This document shows positions 56,098 to 64,000 of a stretch of DNA of 64,000 nt, piece after piece; the stretch's first letter is position 1; the number at the start of each line of letters is the position of its first letter. This DNA comes from Candidatus Binatia bacterium (GTDB lineage Bacteria; Desulfobacterota; Binatia; UBA9968; JAJDTQ01). The position numbers and the translations under genes were made by a program. The notes beneath the pieces were generated by a model. It was not told the DNA's origin and did no database searches. It was given only the letters and a program-made list of their open reading frames with translations. The stretch lies in contig OX638375.1 in assembly GCA_951813575.1 (NCBI GenBank), positions 620,001 to 684,000 on the forward strand. Reading direction: 5' to 3'.

Positions 56098-56853
56098 TCA
56101 GGACGTCCATACCCCGTCCGGGTCGTACTTTCGCACGGCCAGGAGCTCTTCCCGGGACGGCGCCGGGGTCTGGGTGACGTCCGGGGCCAGGCTCAGGGGC
56201 CAATCCGTCTCCTCCCGGATCTCTTCCACCGTTACGCCGGGGTGATACGACTCGATCTGCATCTCCCGCGTCGCCGGATCGAAGGAGAAGATGCCGAGGC
56301 TGCTGATGGTGCGGCTCGGCCCTCCGCCCGCGAGACCGCGCTGTTCGCGCCAGCCGGCGCCGTCGCCATACCCCGGGGAGGTGATGTACCGGACCCGGGG
56401 GACGAAACGCCGCCGTTCATGGTTCATGATGATGACGCACCGGCCCGCCAGGGTGGCGATGTCCGCGGCGCCGCCGCTGCCCGGCAGCCGCAGCCGCCGG
56501 CCGTCGTCGCCGACCCAGTGGGTGTTCAGGTTGCCGTGACGGTCCACCTCGGCGCCGCCGATGAAGCCCATCTCCACCCGCCCGCTCTGGAGCAGGCTCA
56601 TGACCTCGATGAGGCCGCAGCAAAACAGCGCGCCGGCGACGTTGGGCGGGTCGCTCATGGTGAAGATCGGCTCCAGCGCCGGCCAGTCCCGCACCACCCC
56701 GCTCTCGAAGATGCCGATGGCGTTGGGCGCGTGCAACTCCTTGGCCACGGCGAACCCCAACAACGGCAGCCGCATTCCCACGAAGACGCGCTCGCCGTCG
56801 CGAATCTCGCGGGCCGCCGCAATGACCATGAGCTCTCGCCGCGTGTAAACCAT
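56098..56853 (-). CDS. CoA-transferase family I, beta subunit
   Basis: A 251-residue subunit of a two-chain CoA transferase (GctB/IpdB-like). GERVFVGMRLPLLGFAVAKE and AIGIFESGVVRD are conserved. The Glu in FESG corresponds to the residue that forms the acyl-glutamyl intermediate in glutaconate CoA-transferase, so transferase activity is likely. GFIGGAEVDRHGNLNTHWVG is also typical. The start is ATG 56853, with a weak ribosome site. The alpha subunit lies upstream with a 145-bp gap. Substrate: a dicarboxylic or ring-derived acid, inferred. Confidence 0.87.
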   Translation of the reverse strand: MVYTRRELMVIAAAREIRDGERVFVGMRLPLLGFAVAKELHAPNAIGIFESGVVRDWPALEPIFTMSDPPNVAGALFCCGLIEVMSLLQSGRVEMGFIGGAEVDRHGNLNTHWVGDDGRRLRLPGSGGAADIATLAGRCVIIMNHERRRFVPRVRYITSPGYGDGAGWREQRGLAGGGPSRTISSLGIFSFDPATREMQIESYHPGVTVEEIREETDWPLSLAPDVTQTPAPSREELLAVRKYDPDGVWTS

Positions 56854-56998
56854 GGGTTCAGTAACGGAAGGGTCGCGATGCCTCCACCGCCTCCTCCGCC
56901 GACGCCGTTCCGTTCCGGGTAGCATTCCCGGCGCCTCGATTCAATGGGCGCCCTCCCCTTGGCCGGCGGAGTACCACCGGGCGGCGGCGACCGGGCGG

Positions 56999-57910
56999 TC
57001 ACATGCCATAGCTCACCGGCGCCGCCATGTGGTTGCCGTCCGGCTCGAGGTCCGCCACCCGCTCGCTCCCGAGGCGCTCCAGATAGCCGTCAGGCCCATC
57101 CACTCCCAGCACCCACTGGTCCAGCCATTCGTCGAATCCGGCCCGCTCCCGGGACTGCGCGTGATAGTCGAAGTAGAAGCGATCGTCGCGGCGGCTGTAC
57201 CCCTGGGTCGGCGACGGGTGGGAGCCCAGCGGCACACAGCACACGGCCGCCACCAGGAACCCCGGCACCAGCGTCCGGTTGGGGTCGCTCAGGATCACCT
57301 CGTGGGGAACGATCTCCTCGCAGGTCAGCACCACCTTCTGCGCCGCCATGGCGGCGTCCTGGGTGACCCCCAGGTTGCCCCACACATGGGCGTTGCCTTC
57401 AGCGTCGGCGCGCTGGACGTGCAGTATGGCCACGTCCGGCTGCACCGCCCGCACCGCCAGCAGACTCTCCCCGGTGAACGGACAGACCACGCCGGCAAAC
57501 GCGTCCTCTTCCCGGAAGTCGCTGCCCATGAGCGTCCGCGTGGGCAGATAGGGTACGCCCATGGCCGCCGCCTTGAGGCCCAGCGCCATGGAGAAGTTGG
57601 AGTGGTTCTCCACCGCCAAAGGCCCCGGCTCCTGCCGTTCCACCGCCCGCCGGTAGTTGTGCCCGAGGCCCGCCGCCACGTTGCCCACCCACGCGCCGCA
57701 CACCTTGGCGGCGCAGCCCGCGCCGATGAGCTGGTCGAACTGCATGTCCGAAATGGTGGTCATCAGCGTGAGGCCGCGCTTGCGCTGACGGATGATCTCG
57801 TAGCCGGCGGCAAAGGGAATGAGGGACTCGAGGGCGGCCCCCATGAAGACGGACATGCCGTCCTCGACCTCCTCCGCAACGGCGTCTCGAAGGCTCCGGA
57901 GCTTCGGCAT
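56999..57910 (-). CDS. CoA-transferase family I, alpha subunit
   Basis: A 303-residue subunit, GctA/IpdA-like, binding CoA with the beta subunit. SLRDAVAEEVEDGMSVFMGA, VGNVAAGLGHNYRRAVE and LLAVRAVQPDVAILHVQRAD are typical family parts. The start is ATG 57910; upstream codons show no homology. IpdAB proteins of this type hydrolyse ring-opening products of steroids rather than transfer CoA, so either activity is possible. It is divergent from the ferredoxin-NrfD gene. Confidence 0.86.
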   Translation of the reverse strand: MPKLRSLRDAVAEEVEDGMSVFMGAALESLIPFAAGYEIIRQRKRGLTLMTTISDMQFDQLIGAGCAAKVCGAWVGNVAAGLGHNYRRAVERQEPGPLAVENHSNFSMALGLKAAAMGVPYLPTRTLMGSDFREEDAFAGVVCPFTGESLLAVRAVQPDVAILHVQRADAEGNAHVWGNLGVTQDAAMAAQKVVLTCEEIVPHEVILSDPNRTLVPGFLVAAVCCVPLGSHPSPTQGYSRRDDRFYFDYHAQSRERAGFDEWLDQWVLGVDGPDGYLERLGSERVADLEPDGNHMAAPVSYGM

Positions 57911-57982
57911 GGCAGAAGGTTCTAACGGGTTGCCCCCCGTGAAGCAAGCCACGGAGCCGTGCCGACGCTCCCGGTTCACAGT

Positions 57983-58012
57983 TTGACTGCCCGGAGTCCA
58001 GGCGGATATATA
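57983..58012 (+). promoter_or_regulatory. sigma70-type promoter of the ferredoxin-NrfD operon
   Basis: TTGACT, 18 nt, then TATATA lies in the gap before the plus-strand gene at 58030. The predicted start of transcription (about 58019) leaves only a short leader, with GGAGG at 58020-58024. Spacing is slightly long, so confidence is moderate. Confidence 0.5.
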
Positions 58013-58029
58013 GCCGCTTGGAGGCACTC

Positions 58030-59565
58030 ATGCGCTACGGATTTGTCATCGACCAGAATCGCTGCATCGGCTGCCACGCCTGCACCGTGGCTTGCAAGGA
58101 CGAGCACGAGGTGCCCGTGGGGGTGAACCGCACCTGGGTCAAGTACATCGAGAAAGGCGCGTTCCCGGCCACCAGCCGTCACTTCGCGGTGCTCCGGTGC
58201 AACCATTGCGATGACGCCCCGTGCATCGAGATCTGCCCCACGGTGGCGCTCTACCGGAGCCCCAACGGCATCGTCGACTTCGACAACGACCGTTGCATCG
58301 GCTGCAAGTCGTGCATGCAGGCGTGCCCCTACGACGCCCTGTACATCGACCCCGACCACAACACCGCGGCCAAGTGCAACTTCTGCGCGCACCGGGTGGA
58401 GCTCGGGTTGCAGCCCGCCTGCGAGGTGGTCTGTCCCACCCAGGCGATCATGTCCGGCGACCTCGACGACCCGGAAAGCCCCATCGCCCGCACCGTGGCC
58501 ACCCGCAAGGTCTCCCTCAGGAAGCCCCACAAGGGCACCCATCCGAAGCTCTTCTACGTGGGCGTGGAGGAAGACACGCTGCAGCCCACCATGACGGAGA
58601 CCGGCGACACCCACTTCTGGTCCGACAAGTACCCCGGCGAAGACCTCTACGCCCTTTCTACCTCCAGACACGGCAACCCGGTTCCGGGCGGCGCCCGCGA
58701 GGTCTACGACGTGCCGCACCCGCGGCCCTGGGGACCGAAGATCGCCGCCTACCTGTGGACCAAGTCCATTGGCGCCGGGGTCCTCCTGGTGGCGGCGTTG
58801 CTGATGGCGCTGGGGCGCATCCAGGACGGGCCGGTGCTGAACGTCGTGAGCCCGCTCATCGCGCTGGTCTTCACCGTGCTCACCACCGGCCTGCTGGTCT
58901 TCGACCTCAAGCGGCCCGACCGCTTCTACTACCTGTTGACCAAACCCAACCCGCGCTCCTGGCTCGTGCTGGGAGGCTACATCCTCATGGCCTATTCCGT
59001 GACCAGCGTCTTGTGGCTGGCCTACGGTATCGGAGCCGGCGCCATGCCGGGATGGGTGGTGGCGGCCTGCGTCGTCTTCGGCATCGGCTCCGCGGGCTAC
59101 ACCGCGTTCCTCTTCGCCCAGGCCAAGGGGCGGGACCTTTGGCAGAGTCCGCTCTTCTTCTGGCACCTCCTGGCCCAGGCGGTCAGCGCCGGAGCGGCGA
59201 CGCTGATCCTGGTGGGCCTGGTAGCCGGCCTCGACGGGCCGGTCATGGCGACCATCGGCACCCTGCTGATGGTCTCGCTGATCGTCACCGGCGGCCTGGT
59301 GCTCGGGGAGGTGTCGCTGACGCCCATCAGCGAGGACGTGCGGCGCGCCACCGAGCTGCTCACCTGCGGCCCGCTCCGCGAGAAGTTCTGGGGGCTGTTC
59401 ATGGCCGTGGGCATCGTTCTGCCGGTGATCTTCCTGATCTGGGCCGGAGCGCAGGCGGACGCCGCCTGGTTCCTGCACCCGTTGTCCGCATTGCTGGCGC
59501 TGGCCGGGCTCTGGGTGTTCGAGACCTTGTGGGTCGAGGCCGGACAAGCCGTGCCGCTCAGCTAG
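58030..59565 (+). CDS. fused [4Fe-4S] ferredoxin and NrfD-type membrane subunit (PsrB-PsrC-like)
   Basis: A 511-residue protein joining two subunits that are separate in most complex iron-sulfur molybdoenzymes. Residues 1-150 hold four [4Fe-4S] sites: CIGCHACTVACK, CNHCDDAPCIEICP, CIGCKSCMQACP and CNFC with PACEVVCP. From about 240 an NrfD/PsrC domain with eight or so helices follows and would handle quinone. I start it at ATG 58030 because GGAGG lies 5 nt upstream. It links the catalytic subunit at 59653 to the quinone pool. The missing signal peptide suggests the FeS domain faces the cytosol. Confidence 0.9.
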   Translation: MRYGFVIDQNRCIGCHACTVACKDEHEVPVGVNRTWVKYIEKGAFPATSRHFAVLRCNHCDDAPCIEICPTVALYRSPNGIVDFDNDRCIGCKSCMQACPYDALYIDPDHNTAAKCNFCAHRVELGLQPACEVVCPTQAIMSGDLDDPESPIARTVATRKVSLRKPHKGTHPKLFYVGVEEDTLQPTMTETGDTHFWSDKYPGEDLYALSTSRHGNPVPGGAREVYDVPHPRPWGPKIAAYLWTKSIGAGVLLVAALLMALGRIQDGPVLNVVSPLIALVFTVLTTGLLVFDLKRPDRFYYLLTKPNPRSWLVLGGYILMAYSVTSVLWLAYGIGAGAMPGWVVAACVVFGIGSAGYTAFLFAQAKGRDLWQSPLFFWHLLAQAVSAGAATLILVGLVAGLDGPVMATIGTLLMVSLIVTGGLVLGEVSLTPISEDVRRATELLTCGPLREKFWGLFMAVGIVLPVIFLIWAGAQADAAWFLHPLSALLALAGLWVFETLWVEAGQAVPLS

Positions 59566-59652
59566 TCATTCAGCGCCATGACGGGCACGGGCGGATTCAA
59601 GGATGCCCGGACGACAGCCACGCCCGGATGCAGCAAGAAGGGACTCTCCCCG

Positions 59653-62478
59653 ATGAAAAACGAACCGCAACCGCTGAGCCCCGACGCCGCCAACCTCGAG
59701 CCGCCGCAGGGAGGACTCCGGAGCTTTCCGCCCCGCGAGCGCTGGTCGGACTGGACCGAGTACGACGCCGCCGCCTGGCCGAAGAAGGTGGAGCGTCACT
59801 ACGACCTCATCCCCACCATCTGCTTCAACTGCGAGGCCGGCTGCGGCCTGCTGGCCTACGTGGACAAGGAAACGGGGAAGATACGCAAGTTCGAGGGCAA
59901 CCCGGAGCACCCCGGCAGCCGCGGGCGGAACTGCGCCAAGGGACCCGCCACCATCAACCAGGTGAATGACCCCGAGCGCATCCTCTACCCCATGAAACGG
60001 GTGGGAAAACGCGGCGGCGGTCAATGGGAACGGGTGAGCTGGGACGAGGTGCTGGACGACATGGCCGCCCGGATCCGCAAGGCCATCGAGGAAGACCGCC
60101 GCAACGAGATCATGTACCACGTGGGCCGCCCCGGACATGAGCTCCTCTACCACCAGCGCATCATGCACGCCTGGGGCATCGACGCCCACAACAGCCATAC
60201 CAACGTGTGCTCCGCCGGCGCCCGGACGGGCTACGCCTTCTGGTGCGGCATCGACCGCCCGTCGCCCGATCATGCCAACTCGCGCTTCATGCTGCTCTTG
60301 AGCTCGCACCTGGAGACCGGGCACTACTTCAATCCCCACGCCCAGCGCATCATCGAGGCCAAGGAGCGAGGCGCCAAGGTCTGCGTCATCGACACCCGGC
60401 TGTCGAACACCGCCTCGAAGGCCGACTACTGGATGCCCACCTGGCCCGGCACCGAAGCGGCCGTGCTGCTGGCCATCTGCAACGTGCTGCTCCAGGAGGA
60501 CCTGTACGACCGCGAGTTCGTCAGGAAGTGGGTCAACTGGGAGCGGTTCCTGCGCCAGGAGCATCCGGACGCGCCGCAGACCTTCGAGCAGTTCGAGGTG
60601 GAACTGAAAACCCTTTACGGGCAGTACACGCCGGAGTTCGCCGCGGAGGAGTCCGGGGTGGACGCGGCCATGATCGTGGAGGTGGCTCACGAAGTGGCAC
60701 GGGCGGGCTCGGCCCTGTCCACCCACGTGTGGCGCAACGCCGCCGCCGGCAACCTGGGCGGCTGGGAAGTGGCGCGGGCGCTGGAGTTCCTGGTGGTGCT
60801 CATGGGCGCGGTCGGCACTCCCGGCGGCACCGCCCCCAACGCCTGGAACAAGTTCATCCCTGCCCCGCCCATGATGCCGCCCCCGGCCAAGGTGTGGAAC
60901 ACGCTGATGTACCCGCCGGAGTACCCGCTGGCCTTCTTCGAGATGAGCTTCCTGCTGCCGCACCTGGTGAAGGAGGGCCGTGGCAAGCTGGCGATGTATT
61001 TCACCCGGGTCTACAACCCGGTCTGGACCAACCCCGACGGCATGAGCTGGATCGAGATGCTCAGCGACGAGGCCAAGGTGGAGCGCCACGCCTGCCTGAC
61101 GCCGACCTGGAGCGAGACCGCCTGGTTCGCGGACTACGTGCTGCCCATGGGGCTGGCGTCGGAGCGCCACGACCTCATGAGCCAGGAGACCCATTCGGCC
61201 CGCTGGATCGGCTTTCGCCAGCCGGTGCAGCGGGTGGCCCTGGAACGGCAGGGCAAGAGCTTCGAAACCACCTGGGAGGCGCATGCCGAAGCCGGGCTGG
61301 GAGAAGTGTGGGAAGAGGACGAGTTCTGGATCGAGCTTTCCTGGCGCATCGACCCCGACGGCTCCCTTGGCATCCGCAAGTACTTCGAGTCGCCGTACCG
61401 GCCGGGGGAGAAGCTCACCGTGCACGAGTACTACCAGTGGATGTTCGAGAACAGCGTGCCGGGACTGCCGGAGGCGGCGGCCAAGGAAGACATCTCGCCG
61501 CTGGAATACATGCGCAGGTACGGCGCCTTCCTGGTGGCGGAGAACATCTACAGCAGCCATGCCACCGAGATCAAGGAAGCGGACATGGCCGAAGCCACGG
61601 TGGACCCGGTCACCAAGGTGGTCTCCAAGGGCGGCGCGGTGATCGGGGTGGAGGTGGACGGCAAAGGCCACGCCGGCTTTCCCACGCCTTCGCGCAAGCT
61701 CGAGTTCTATTCCGAGACCCTGAAGGACTGGAAATACCCCGAGCACCGGTTTCCGGGATACATCAAGAGCCACGTGCACCCCTCCAACATCGACGCCGCC
61801 AAGGGCGAGATGCTGCTGCTCCCCACCTTCCGGCTGCCGACCCTGATCCACAGCCGCTCGGGCAACGCCAAGTGGCTCTACGAGATCTCCCACAAGAATC
61901 CGGTGTGGCTGCATCCCCGGGACGCCCGGCGGCTGGAGGTGGACACCGGCGATCTCGTCAAGGTCCACACCGAGATCGGCTACTTCGTGGACCGGGTGTG
62001 GGTCACCGAGGGGATCCGGCCCGGCGTGGTGGCATGCTCGCACCACCTCGGGCGCTGGCGGCTCCAGGAGGAGACCGGCGGCGGCCGCTTCGCCACCGCG
62101 CTGGTGAACCTGGAGCAGGTGGAGCCGGGGCAGTGGATGATGCGCCAGATCCACGGCGTCCGGCCCTTCGAGAGCGACGACAAGGACTCCGGGCGGGTGT
62201 GGTGGCAGGAAGCCGGGGTGCACCAGAACCTGACCTTCCCGGTGCAGCCCGACAACATCAGCGGACAGCACTGCTGGCACCAGAAGGTGCGGGTGGAACG
62301 GCCCGGGGATGACGACCGCTACGGCGACATCTTCGTGGACACCAACAAGTCCCACGAGGTGTACAAGCGCTGGCTCAAGCTCACCCGGCCGGCTCCCGGA
62401 CCGGGCAACCTGCGCCGTCCTCTGTGGCTGTTGCGCGCCTACAAGCCGGCGCCGGAGGCGTACGAGTTCAAGGAGTGA
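59653..62478 (+). CDS. molybdopterin oxidoreductase, catalytic subunit (DMSO-reductase family)
   Basis: A 941-residue molybdenum/tungsten enzyme. The N-terminal [4Fe-4S] site uses Cys57, Cys60, Cys64 and Cys94 (CFNCEAGC and GRNCAKG). Cys186 in SHTNVCSAG is likely the metal ligand, as in polysulfide/thiosulfate reductases and Cys-type formate dehydrogenases; it is not selenocysteine. NPVWLHPRDA and RWRLQEETGGG belong to the C-terminal pterin domain. No Tat RR motif is seen, so it is probably cytosolic. The start could be 59653 or ATG 59578. It pairs with the fused FeS-NrfD subunit. Substrate unknown. Confidence 0.9.
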   Translation: MKNEPQPLSPDAANLEPPQGGLRSFPPRERWSDWTEYDAAAWPKKVERHYDLIPTICFNCEAGCGLLAYVDKETGKIRKFEGNPEHPGSRGRNCAKGPATINQVNDPERILYPMKRVGKRGGGQWERVSWDEVLDDMAARIRKAIEEDRRNEIMYHVGRPGHELLYHQRIMHAWGIDAHNSHTNVCSAGARTGYAFWCGIDRPSPDHANSRFMLLLSSHLETGHYFNPHAQRIIEAKERGAKVCVIDTRLSNTASKADYWMPTWPGTEAAVLLAICNVLLQEDLYDREFVRKWVNWERFLRQEHPDAPQTFEQFEVELKTLYGQYTPEFAAEESGVDAAMIVEVAHEVARAGSALSTHVWRNAAAGNLGGWEVARALEFLVVLMGAVGTPGGTAPNAWNKFIPAPPMMPPPAKVWNTLMYPPEYPLAFFEMSFLLPHLVKEGRGKLAMYFTRVYNPVWTNPDGMSWIEMLSDEAKVERHACLTPTWSETAWFADYVLPMGLASERHDLMSQETHSARWIGFRQPVQRVALERQGKSFETTWEAHAEAGLGEVWEEDEFWIELSWRIDPDGSLGIRKYFESPYRPGEKLTVHEYYQWMFENSVPGLPEAAAKEDISPLEYMRRYGAFLVAENIYSSHATEIKEADMAEATVDPVTKVVSKGGAVIGVEVDGKGHAGFPTPSRKLEFYSETLKDWKYPEHRFPGYIKSHVHPSNIDAAKGEMLLLPTFRLPTLIHSRSGNAKWLYEISHKNPVWLHPRDARRLEVDTGDLVKVHTEIGYFVDRVWVTEGIRPGVVACSHHLGRWRLQEETGGGRFATALVNLEQVEPGQWMMRQIHGVRPFESDDKDSGRVWWQEAGVHQNLTFPVQPDNISGQHCWHQKVRVERPGDDDRYGDIFVDTNKSHEVYKRWLKLTRPAPGPGNLRRPLWLLRAYKPAPEAYEFKE

Positions 62479-62534
62479 GCCCGGAAGAAACCGGCGACCG
62501 AGCGCGTTTCCTTAGGGAAATCAGCCCGTTCGCC

Positions 62535-62562
62535 TTGACAGACTCTACGCTTAACCGTTAAG
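62535..62562 (+). promoter_or_regulatory. possible promoter with palindromic operator before tctA
   Basis: A perfect TTGACA (62535-62540) is followed by the inverted repeat CTTAAC-C-GTTAAG (62550-62562), with TAAGAA as a weak -10. The palindrome sits where a repressor would block transcription of the permease gene at 62656. The functional call is tentative. Confidence 0.4.
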
Positions 62563-62655
62563 AACCTCGGCTGATATCGGCCCATGGGGGTATCGGCCGA
62601 TTCCCTCCGATGGCGCACCCGAAATCCACGAAGACTCACGAACCAGGAGCATAAT

Positions 62656-64000
62656 GTGTTTGAAGCAATGGCGGACGGGCTGACCGCGCTGCTGAGCGTG
62701 GAACGGTTTCTCTTCATGATGTTCGGCGTCGTGGTGGGAATGGCGCTGGGAGCCATTCCCGGGCTGGGAGGCGTCGTCGGTCTCGCCCTTTTGCTGCCGT
62801 TCACGTTCGACATGGACCCCACCGCGGCCATCGCCATGCTGGTGGCCCTTTCCTCGGTGCCGGTGACCACCGACACCATCCCCTCGGTGCTGTTCGCCGT
62901 GCCCGGAACCGTCGGCTCCCAGGCCACCATCCTGGACGGCCATCCCATGGCCCGGAAGGGCGAGGCCGGCCGCGCCTTCGGCGCCGCCTACTTCTCCTCC
63001 CTGCTGGGCGGGGTCATCGGCGCCGTCATCCTGGGGATGCTGATCCCCATCCTGAAGCCGCTGGTGCTGCTGTTCGCCGCCCCCGAGCTCTTCTCGCTGG
63101 GGATCATGGGCATCTCCATGGTAGCCATCCTGAGCGGCCGGGTGCCCCTCAAGGGCATCGTCGCCGGCGGCATGGGGCTGCTCTTGTCGATGATCGGCAT
63201 CGACAAGCAGGAAGGGCTGCTGCGGTGGACCTTCGATTCACTCTACCTGTTCGACGGCCTGAACATCATTGTGGTGAGCCTGGGGATCTTTGCGCTGCCC
63301 GAGCTCGCCGACATGGTGATCGAGGGCAAGCAGATCAGCAGCGTGCCCAAACAGGCCATGAAGGGAGTGGGACACGGCATCCGGGACGTGTTCGCCAACT
63401 GGTGGCTGATGCTCCGTTGCGCCTTCCTGGGAACCTGGGTGGGGATCATTCCGGGGCTGGGCTCGGCGGTGGTGGACTGGCTGGCCTACGGACATGCCAA
63501 GTCCACCTGCAAGGACGCGGCCTTCACCTTCGGCACCGGCGACGTCCGGGGCGTCATCGCCCCGGAGAGCGCCAACAACGCCAAGCAGGGCGGCGCGCTG
63601 GTGCCCACGCTGGCCTTCGGCATCCCCGGCAGCGCCTCCATGGCGCTCCTGATCGGCGCCTTCATGATCCACGGGCTGCAACCCGGCCCCTCCATGCTGA
63701 ACGAGCACCTGGACCTCACCTACTCCATCGTCTGGAGCACGGCCATCGCCAACATCATGGCCACGGTCATCGCACTGTGCTTCACCAACCAGCTCGCCAA
63801 GATCTCGTCCGTGCGGATCAACATCCTGGCGCCGCTGGTGACGGTGGTGGTGTTCCTGGCCGCCTACCAGGCCACGGCAAGCATCTTCGACCTCGTGACG
63901 GTGCTGCTCTTCGGGCTGCTGGGTTGGATCATGAAGCGGTGCGGCTGGCCCCGGCCGCCGCTGCTGCTGGGGTTCCTGCTGGGCGGGCTCATCGAGCGGT
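62656..64000 (+). CDS. tripartite tricarboxylate transporter permease TctA, partial
   Basis: An open frame of 448 codons that runs off the right edge. MALGAIPGLGGVVGLALLLP, DTIPSVLFAVPGTVGSQATI and APESANNAKQGGALVPTLA are TctA signatures. The start is GTG 62656, with AGGAG 7 nt upstream; a nearby ATG at 62654 is in another frame. It is similar in layout to the TctA half of the fusion at 22004 but differs at many residues, so it is a distinct paralogue. Companion TctB and TctC genes may lie beyond the window. Confidence 0.9.
   Translation, partial: MFEAMADGLTALLSVERFLFMMFGVVVGMALGAIPGLGGVVGLALLLPFTFDMDPTAAIAMLVALSSVPVTTDTIPSVLFAVPGTVGSQATILDGHPMARKGEAGRAFGAAYFSSLLGGVIGAVILGMLIPILKPLVLLFAAPELFSLGIMGISMVAILSGRVPLKGIVAGGMGLLLSMIGIDKQEGLLRWTFDSLYLFDGLNIIVVSLGIFALPELADMVIEGKQISSVPKQAMKGVGHGIRDVFANWWLMLRCAFLGTWVGIIPGLGSAVVDWLAYGHAKSTCKDAAFTFGTGDVRGVIAPESANNAKQGGALVPTLAFGIPGSASMALLIGAFMIHGLQPGPSMLNEHLDLTYSIVWSTAIANIMATVIALCFTNQLAKISSVRINILAPLVTVVVFLAAYQATASIFDLVTVLLFGLLGWIMKRCGWPRPPLLLGFLLGGLIER

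Noticed and set aside
59566..62355. A 929-residue minus-strand ORF
   Set aside because: Antisense shadow of the molybdopterin oxidoreductase; His/Val/Leu-rich with no motif.
59653..62478. Selenocysteine formate dehydrogenase
   Set aside because: The metal-ligand position is Cys186 (TGC codon) and no in-frame TGA is found; substrate motifs for formate are not clear.

Overview
The window is GC-rich, densely packed DNA from an uncultivated-looking diderm bacterium. It carries an RND efflux pump, three tripartite tricarboxylate transporter (TTT) loci, two xanthine-dehydrogenase-type molybdoenzymes, a membrane-bound molybdopterin oxidoreductase, a full Mrp antiporter and an LLM-class oxidoreductase. 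This mixture resembles sponge or soil lineages such as Tectomicrobia/Entotheonella or Binatia, but that placement is an inference without a phylogenetic marker. No rRNA, tRNA, CRISPR array or prophage was seen.

The most notable signal is a pair of selenoprotein genes that ordinary ORF calling splits. A 77-residue glutaredoxin (7147-7380, minus) has an in-frame TGA at the first position of its CxxC site, giving U-P-P-C. A 189-residue OsmC-like protein (12032-12601, plus) has an in-frame TGA at the position of the reactive cysteine. Each TGA is followed, 15 and 13 nt later, by a perfect or near-perfect hairpin with G at position 1 or 2 of the apical loop, as expected of a bacterial SECIS. The Sec OsmC is divergent from a second OsmC gene that keeps cysteine.

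Layout. 1-3203: partial aldo/keto reductase, SDR, PA0069-type radical SAM protein and a secreted ricin-B-like lectin. 3446-7022: CoxM/CoxS/CoxL-type operon. 7147-12601: Sec glutaredoxin, TTT binding protein, acyl-CoA ligase plus UbiD decarboxylase, and the OsmC pair. 12602-12988: REP-like repeats and a 210-bp IS630-type MITE. 12985-17355: polysaccharide deacetylase, DUF72, threonine synthase, PrpF isomerase and a lipocalin-like protein. 17386-21883: RND efflux pair. 22004-25260: TctA-TctB fusion and its binding protein. 25440-30688: ornithine cyclodeaminase-like enzyme, DMT and MFS transporters, PolB-type exonuclease and a BNR-repeat protein.

31034-34676: a second CoxM/CoxL/CoxS operon. 34728-37324: two overlapping MFS genes. 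37365-43338: NYN nuclease, hydroxyacid dehydrogenase, cyclase, coiled-coil protein, haem-oxygenase-like protein and D-aminoacylase. 43534-47008: an unusual three-gene redox cluster (fumarate-reductase-like flavoprotein, a one-domain SdhB-like [2Fe-2S] protein and an SthA-like transhydrogenase). 47505-49947: LLM oxidoreductase and an ArsB/NhaD-type transporter. 50434-56066: mrpABCDEFG. 56098-57910: two-subunit CoA transferase. 58030-62478: fused ferredoxin-NrfD protein and molybdopterin subunit. 62656-end: partial TctA.

Taken together the region looks catabolic. TTT systems bring in carboxylates, and CoA ligase, CoA transferase, UbiD, PrpF and molybdenum hydroxylases process them. Redox complexes handle the electrons, and the Mrp antiporter and the ion transporter maintain ion gradients. 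REP-like palindromes with tandem tails occupy nearly all the larger gaps.
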